NCBI GenBank assembly: GCA_030053925.1
Contig: JASGCX010000006.1
Span: 32,895-77,444, forward strand
Direction of reading: 5' to 3'
Length of the DNA: 44,550 bases
Origin: Flavobacterium sp.
GTDB taxonomy: Bacteria; Bacteroidota; Bacteroidia; Chitinophagales; Chitinophagaceae
Part shown: piece by piece, positions 40,506 through 44,550 of the stretch
How positions within the stretch are numbered: position 1 is the stretch's first letter
Layout: every line of letters begins with the position of its first letter
The notes under the pieces: model-generated
What the model was told of the DNA's origin: nothing
Databases searched by the model: none
What the model saw: only the letters and a program-made list of their open reading frames with translations
Made by a program: the position numbers and the translations under genes

Positions 40506-41804
40506 CTAATAATGTGCAAAGTCTTTGGTATAATCGCCTTTTATACGCTCTATTGGTGGGTTGAAATAACCATATTTTACATTTGGAAATTCCTCTTTAA
40601 TCAGTTGCTGTAACTGTTTTACACCCATTATTTCACCAGTATCTGCAACACCTATTTGGCCTAAATACCAGTCGGGGTCAATATTAAAATTGCGCCACTG
40701 AATCATGTTTAGGTCGGTATCAATAATCAATTGGCGCAGTGCTTCGTATTCTTCCACACTATCCGTCATTCCAGGAAACACAAAGAAGTTAATGCTTGCC
40801 CAGCCACCATAACTACGCATTATTTTTAGGCTTTCAACAATATCTTCAAACTGGTAATTATTGGGGCGATAATACGGTGTGTAAATATGCTTACGTGCAG
40901 AATTGGTACTCACACGAATACTGTTTAAACCTGCTTCACACAAGGCTTTCACCGCTTCGGGTTTAGAGCCGTTGGTGTTAATATTAATGCTGCCTTTATC
41001 GGTATGTTTTCTTATTTCAATGATGGCTTCTCTAATTGTTTCCCACATCAGCAATGGCTCGCCCTCGCAGCCTTGTCCAAAACTAATTAAAGGATAAGGC
41101 GCATTCATTAAATGTGGTACGGTAAACTCAACTACTTCTTCTGCCGAAGGCTTAAAAGTTAATCTATCTTGAGGCGATGTAATGGTTTCTTCCTCGGGCT
41201 GAAACGATACACAACCAATGCAGTTAGCGTTACAAGCTGGCGACATAGGTACCGGACATTCCCACCTGCCCAAGCTTAAATTTCTGGCAGCAGGGCAGGT
41301 ATAAGTCATGCAACAGTTTTCCATCAAATGCTTTACCAAGCGGTTATGTGGGTAAGCTGCCAACATTTGTTTAGTACCTGCGGCTATTTTAGTTTCATTG
41401 TAGCCAATAGCCTCTTGCCTTATGTCTTCTTCAATTCGTACACCAGCTACATAAAATGTATTGTTGTGCCATGCAGCAGCCGTGTAGCAAAATAAGGGCA
41501 GGGTAGGAGCATTTGGCAGGGTTTCGTAAGCCGCAATAAACAAACCAGTATGTGCAGGTGGTATAAAAGCTGCAACGGCCCAACCTTTTTCGCACAGGCG
41601 CATATTGCCTGTTATTACATCAATACCAATGCCTCTGCGGCCTGGCAACTCGTATAAATTACCACCTTCTGGCAGTTCTATCCAATCTTCAACTTCTACA
41701 GGGTAGGCATCCCATCCTGCACGCCCTACAGCATACAAACTGGTATCTTCAAAAATATTTCCCTTACCATCGGAGTATAAAATATAGGGTGATTCTGCGA
41801 GCAT
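40506..41804 (-). CDS. Radical SAM protein
   Basis: Protein of 432 aa. The canonical CxxxCxxC cluster is Cys191, Cys195 and Cys198 in CNANCIGC. Downstream are the usual SAM-barrel segments ISFGQGCEGEPLL, NINTNGSKPEAVKAL and NSIRVSTNSA. An N-terminal domain of ~160 residues has extra cysteines (Cys164, Cys165, Cys170, Cys183) that might bind metal. It is most like the group of radical SAM proteins of unknown function with a SPASM-lacking architecture found across Bacteroidota. The reaction is unknown. Low-complexity repeats lie directly upstream of its start. Confidence 0.88.
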   Translation of the reverse strand: MLAESPYILYSDGKGNIFEDTSLYAVGRAGWDAYPVEVEDWIELPEGGNLYELPGRRGIGIDVITGNMRLCEKGWAVAAFIPPAHTGLFIAAYETLPNAPTLPLFCYTAAAWHNNTFYVAGVRIEEDIRQEAIGYNETKIAAGTKQMLAAYPHNRLVKHLMENCCMTYTCPAARNLSLGRWECPVPMSPACNANCIGCVSFQPEEETITSPQDRLTFKPSAEEVVEFTVPHLMNAPYPLISFGQGCEGEPLLMWETIREAIIEIRKHTDKGSININTNGSKPEAVKALCEAGLNSIRVSTNSARKHIYTPYYRPNNYQFEDIVESLKIMRSYGGWASINFFVFPGMTDSVEEYEALRQLIIDTDLNMIQWRNFNIDPDWYLGQIGVADTGEIMGVKQLQQLIKEEFPNVKYGYFNPPIERIKGDYTKDFAHY

Positions 41805-42097
41805 TTGTTAATTTGAGATTTGTAATTTGAGGTTTGAGGTTTGGAGTTTGGAGTTTGAGATTTGTAATTTGTAATTTGAGATTTGAAATTTGAGATTTGA
41901 GTTTGAGATTTGAGTTTGAGATTTGTATTTTGAGATTTATAATTTGAGATTTGAGATTTGTAATTTGAAATTTGAGATTTGTAATTTGAGTTTGTTGTAA
42001 ATAATCAGAAGTTGGTGATAATTAGAAATTCCAAACCTCAAACTCCAAACTCCAAACCTCAAACTCCAAACTCCAAACTGGTTAAACTCCAAACTGG
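41805..42097. repeat. AATTTGAGATTTG low-complexity block with a 28-bp inverted repeat
   Basis: The block is made of 6-8 nt words (AATTTGA, GATTTGA, GTTTGGA). The segments 41832-41859 and 42037-42064 are exact reverse complements over 28 nt (key word GTTTGAGGTTTGGAGTTTGG), separated by 177 nt. It fills the gap between the radical SAM gene and the small membrane-protein gene. Similar words encode part of the GH78 leader at 24743. Confidence 0.9.
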
Positions 42098-42679
42098 TTA
42101 AACTGCCTTCGCTAACTGTTCTTTGCAAAAACAATTAAACTCATCTTCAACTTGTTTTTCTACGGGGTCGTTTACTTGCTTTTGAATAAGTGTGTTGTTT
42201 TTTAAATCAATGGTCAACAAGCCGTCTTTCAACACCACATTATTTACATGTTGCCACAAAATAGTTTTTCTGGGAAAGCTGTTAAACACAATTTCTTCGC
42301 CATCAAAAGCCGCTTCTGGCAATACTTTCACAGGTTTTTCTAAAAAGCAAGCAACAATATAAATAAGCGTTACCAACTTGCCCTTAGGTACCACAAACCA
42401 GCCCCAAGCAGCAAACATAACAGCAAAGCGATAGTATGGCGTAATGCCACGTTTTACTTGGCCTGCACAAAACGTCCACCAAGCAATAATAAGACTACAA
42501 ATAAATACCAATAGCCAAGCGCTACTAGGTTTTAATAAAGCATTTTCTTGCGATAATGATACATAAGCCACATAAGCAAAACTGCCAAGCGATAGCAAAA
42601 GCATAAACTTACTCATCCAATCTATTACTTTAAAATCGGGCTTTTTAAGTACAATAATGTAATCGTATTCTTTAACCAT
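42098..42679 (-). CDS. Membrane protein of unknown function
   Basis: Protein of 193 aa. Two clear helices (FMLLLSLGSFAYVAYVSL and SSAWLLVFICSLIIAWWTF) and two more hydrophobic stretches (FAVMFAAWGWFVV, LVTLIYIVACFLE) make up the first 110 residues; the last 75 form a soluble, mainly beta tail (FDGEEIVFNSFPRKTILWQH). I do not recognise a named family. It lies between purK and the radical SAM gene on the same strand and may share the purK transcript. Confidence 0.7.
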   Translation of the reverse strand: MVKEYDYIIVLKKPDFKVIDWMSKFMLLLSLGSFAYVAYVSLSQENALLKPSSAWLLVFICSLIIAWWTFCAGQVKRGITPYYRFAVMFAAWGWFVVPKGKLVTLIYIVACFLEKPVKVLPEAAFDGEEIVFNSFPRKTILWQHVNNVVLKDGLLTIDLKNNTLIQKQVNDPVEKQVEDEFNCFCKEQLAKAV

Positions 42680-42736
42680 AAATGTATGTGTGTATTGTAA
42701 AAGCCCGCAAATGTAAGTACGGCTTTATTAAAAATG

Positions 42737-43855
42737 TTAAGCAACCACTTTAAGCAAATGCTTGATTTTATTGGCTTTGTAGGTTAAATCTTGGTAATCG
42801 CTGCTAATAATGGTAACGTGGCCCATTTTTCTACCGGGTTTGGTTTGGGCTTTACCATATAGATGTACAAACACATTGGTCATGGTTAAAACTTCTTCTA
42901 AACCTTGATATTTGGCAGGGCCGCTAAAGCCTTGTTCACCAATAATATTTACAATAGCCGATGGCAAAATGGCATCGGTATTACCCAAAGGATATTGTAG
43001 CAAAATGCGCCAAAGCATATCGTATTGGCTGCTGTAATTGGCTTCAATGGTGTGGTGGCCGCTATTGTGTACACGTGGTGCAATTTCATTTACCAATACA
43101 TTTTCGTCTCGGTCAATAAATAATTCAACGGCAAATAACCCTGCACTTTTAAGCTCTTGTACAATTTTAATGGCCATTGCTTCGGCTTTCCAAAGTGCTT
43201 CATCAGCTAGTTTTACAGGCGATATTTGATAATCGAGTAAGTTTAATCTAGTATCAAACACCATTTCAGCAGGTGGGTAAATAACGGTATCACCTTTCTC
43301 GTTCATGGCTACAATCAAAGCAATTTCTTTGTGAATATTCACCATTTTCTCAAGCACCGATGGCGCATTAAACCCTTTAAAAATAGCTGTTTCATCACGT
43401 AAAATTTCTACTCCTTTACCATCGTAACCGCCTTCACCAAGTTTGTGTACGGCTGGTAAAAAAGAGATGTGGTTTTGTAAATCTTGCCGATTTTGTGTAA
43501 TTACAAATTCAGAAGTTGGTATTTGATGGGTTTGATAAAACTGTTTTTGAACGATTTTGTTTTTAATAGTACGCAATGCAGATGGTTTTGGATACACTCG
43601 AACACCTTGTTTTTCAAGTGCTTCAAGTGCTTCTACATTTACGTTTTCTATTTCAATGGTAATGGCATCTAAACCTTTACCAAAATTGTACACGGTATCA
43701 AAATCTACAATGCTGCCTTTTGTAAAATGATGACACAAATGCGCTGCGGGTGCATTGGCATCGTTTTCCAATACGTATGTTTCTACAGAATAGTTGGCTG
43801 CTGCTTGTAATAACATTCTACCTAATTGACCACCACCTAAAATACCAACTTTCAT
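42737..43855 (-). CDS. purK: 5-(carboxyamino)imidazole ribonucleotide synthase
   Basis: Protein of 372 aa from ATG 43855; an ATG at 43861 adds two residues. The PurK pattern is complete: MKVGILGGGQLGRMLLQAA, the ATP-grasp region KLGEGGYDGKGV, and the C-terminal VNEIAPRVHNSGHHTIEA. The enzyme carboxylates AIR with ATP and bicarbonate in purine synthesis. purE is not in the window. Confidence 0.96.
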   Translation of the reverse strand: MKVGILGGGQLGRMLLQAAANYSVETYVLENDANAPAAHLCHHFTKGSIVDFDTVYNFGKGLDAITIEIENVNVEALEALEKQGVRVYPKPSALRTIKNKIVQKQFYQTHQIPTSEFVITQNRQDLQNHISFLPAVHKLGEGGYDGKGVEILRDETAIFKGFNAPSVLEKMVNIHKEIALIVAMNEKGDTVIYPPAEMVFDTRLNLLDYQISPVKLADEALWKAEAMAIKIVQELKSAGLFAVELFIDRDENVLVNEIAPRVHNSGHHTIEANYSSQYDMLWRILLQYPLGNTDAILPSAIVNIIGEQGFSGPAKYQGLEEVLTMTNVFVHLYGKAQTKPGRKMGHVTIISSDYQDLTYKANKIKHLLKVVA

Positions 43856-43954
43856 TATCATATAAATTTATGCAGCGAAGATAATAGTTGCGATTTTATA
43901 CTGGCTAATAATCGTGCAAATGCACTGTGTTTACTTGACTAGATAACAGTTGCA

Positions 43955-44045
43955 AAACGAACAGAACGTACATGCCGATAGCTATAGGTAGTGCTATACT
44001 TCGTAAACTCACAAGCTACACAGGCACTCAATGCCAGTACTACTG
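43955..44045 (-). repeat. Dispersed ~95-nt element, copy H
   Basis: It contains ACAGAACGTACATGCCGATA and GCTATAGGTAGTGCTATAC, and TTCGTAAACTCACAAGC as in copy A. It lacks a clear GGTTAC end and instead meets CAGTACTACTGTCAGTGAC at the end of the AraC-family remnant. It fills half of the gap after purK; the other half (43862-43954) shows nothing recognisable. Confidence 0.7.
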
Positions 44046-44438
44046 TCAGTGACCCAAAAACGCTTTAGGGCTTTTACCAGTGGCTTTTTTAAGGGTACGG
44101 TTAAAACTAGTTTTACTGTTGAAACCAGTATTGTAAGCGAGGCTAATAATGGTGAGGTTTAAATTAGCTGCATTTTGTAATTGTTGTTTTACTTTTTTTA
44201 CACGATACGAATTGATGATGTCGTTAAAATTCACGGCAAAACCTTGCTTGATGTTTTTTCATAAGCGAGAAGAATTAGTAGCCCAATGTTTATACAAATT
44301 GGCAAGTATTAACACGCAATTTTGGTACATTTTTTCAGTGCCAACAGCTTGTAACACTTTGGTTGTTCAAGCTTTAAAAGCCTTGCTATTATTAGGTTCT
44401 GATGCTTTGTTAGTGGTTGTATTTTCTGTAACATCTTG
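44046..44438 (-). pseudogene. Broken AraC-family regulator, DNA-binding domain
   Basis: The open part (44046-44234) reads NFNDIINSYRVKKVKQQLQN and then LAYNTGFNSKTSFNRTLKKATGKSPKAF, the second half of an AraC helix-turn-helix domain. Upstream in the same frame comes NCVLILANLYKHWATNSSRL, then a TGA codon (minus strand, at 44259-44261) exactly where Ser is conserved in the LS-x-x-IN motif, then KNIKQGFAVNFND. A second TGA lies at 44367-44369. Homology through the stop codons shows a decayed gene rather than a small one. Related proteins are AraC regulators with an N-terminal membrane or sensor domain; the remaining 44439-44550 gives only short hydrophobic fragments that could be its remnants. 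Confidence 0.75.
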
Positions 44439-44550
44439 TCAAAACTAGTGTCTTAGGTAATGGCTGTTTCTTTGGTGATATTTGGCAACAATAGCGGTAA
44501 TTGCTGCTGCAAAAAAGCTAGCTGATAAAGGGCTTTTGTTACAATAGAAT

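Noticed and set aside
42680..42736. Possible minus-strand promoter before the small membrane protein
   Set aside because: TTTG is present, but the -7 element is only TACATTTA and the spacing is 21 nt, so it does not meet the consensus.
44149..44448. Plus-strand open frame at the right edge
   Set aside because: It is antisense to the AraC remnant, whose family motifs are clear on the minus strand.

Overview
The window is AT-rich DNA from a member of the Bacteroidota, most likely of the Chitinophagales/Sphingobacteriales type. Supporting signs are a perfect Bacteroidota promoter (TTTG-N19-TAGATTTG), many large exported glycoside hydrolases encoded on one strand, and a folK-deoxynucleoside kinase pair. 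No rRNA, tRNA, transposase, phage gene or CRISPR array was seen.

Region 1 (302-36936, all + strand) is a large glycan-degradation locus of seventeen genes. Exported enzymes in order: GH140-type apiosidase-like protein, GH43-type lipoprotein, a beta-propeller protein of uncertain (PL27-like?) function, an MGH1-like (alpha/alpha)6 hydrolase, a GH2, a GH78 fused to a sialidase-fold domain, an exported sugar isomerase/epimerase-like TIM barrel, a parallel beta-helix protein (GH141-like) fused to an L-rhamnose-mutarotase-like domain, a second GH78, a GH127, a LacZ-type GH2 and a GH106. Interleaved are two SSS-family symporters and three cytoplasmic enzymes: a fucose-isomerase-like protein, a DHDPS/NAL-family lyase and a Gfo/Idh/MocA dehydrogenase. 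There is no SusC/SusD pair. The family set (GH140, GH141-like, GH127, GH106, GH78 x2, GH2 x2, GH43) resembles what is needed for rhamnogalacturonan II side chains or another rhamnose-rich plant polysaccharide. Enzymes outside the cell would release sugars, the SSS carriers would import them, and the isomerase, lyase and dehydrogenase would feed them into metabolism. The substrate assignment is inference.

Region 2 (37052-44550) is ordinary chromosome: deoxynucleoside kinase and folK (-), an ABC-2 permease and an SRPBCC-like protein (+), a radical SAM protein, a small membrane protein and purK (-), then a broken AraC-family gene (-) at the right edge.

The most striking feature is the repeat content. 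At least five repeat families fill the gaps between genes: 40-100 nt words built on ACCACAACG/CGTTGTGGT; heptanucleotide TTTTCAC runs; a dispersed element of about 95 nt starting GTAACCAGC, in eight copies; AATTTGAGATTTG low-complexity DNA; and a GCAGATTTGG tandem array. They run into the coding sequences. The signal peptides of several exported enzymes are wholly or partly encoded by repeat DNA, and the GH106 gene is preceded by eight repeat units, seven of which read in frame as near-identical signal peptides. One repeat (TTTTCAC x9) has a unit length that is not a multiple of three and lies inside a signal-peptide region, so it could act as a phase-variation switch. I regard this repeat-built, possibly switchable set of export leaders as the best candidate for a previously undescribed system here.
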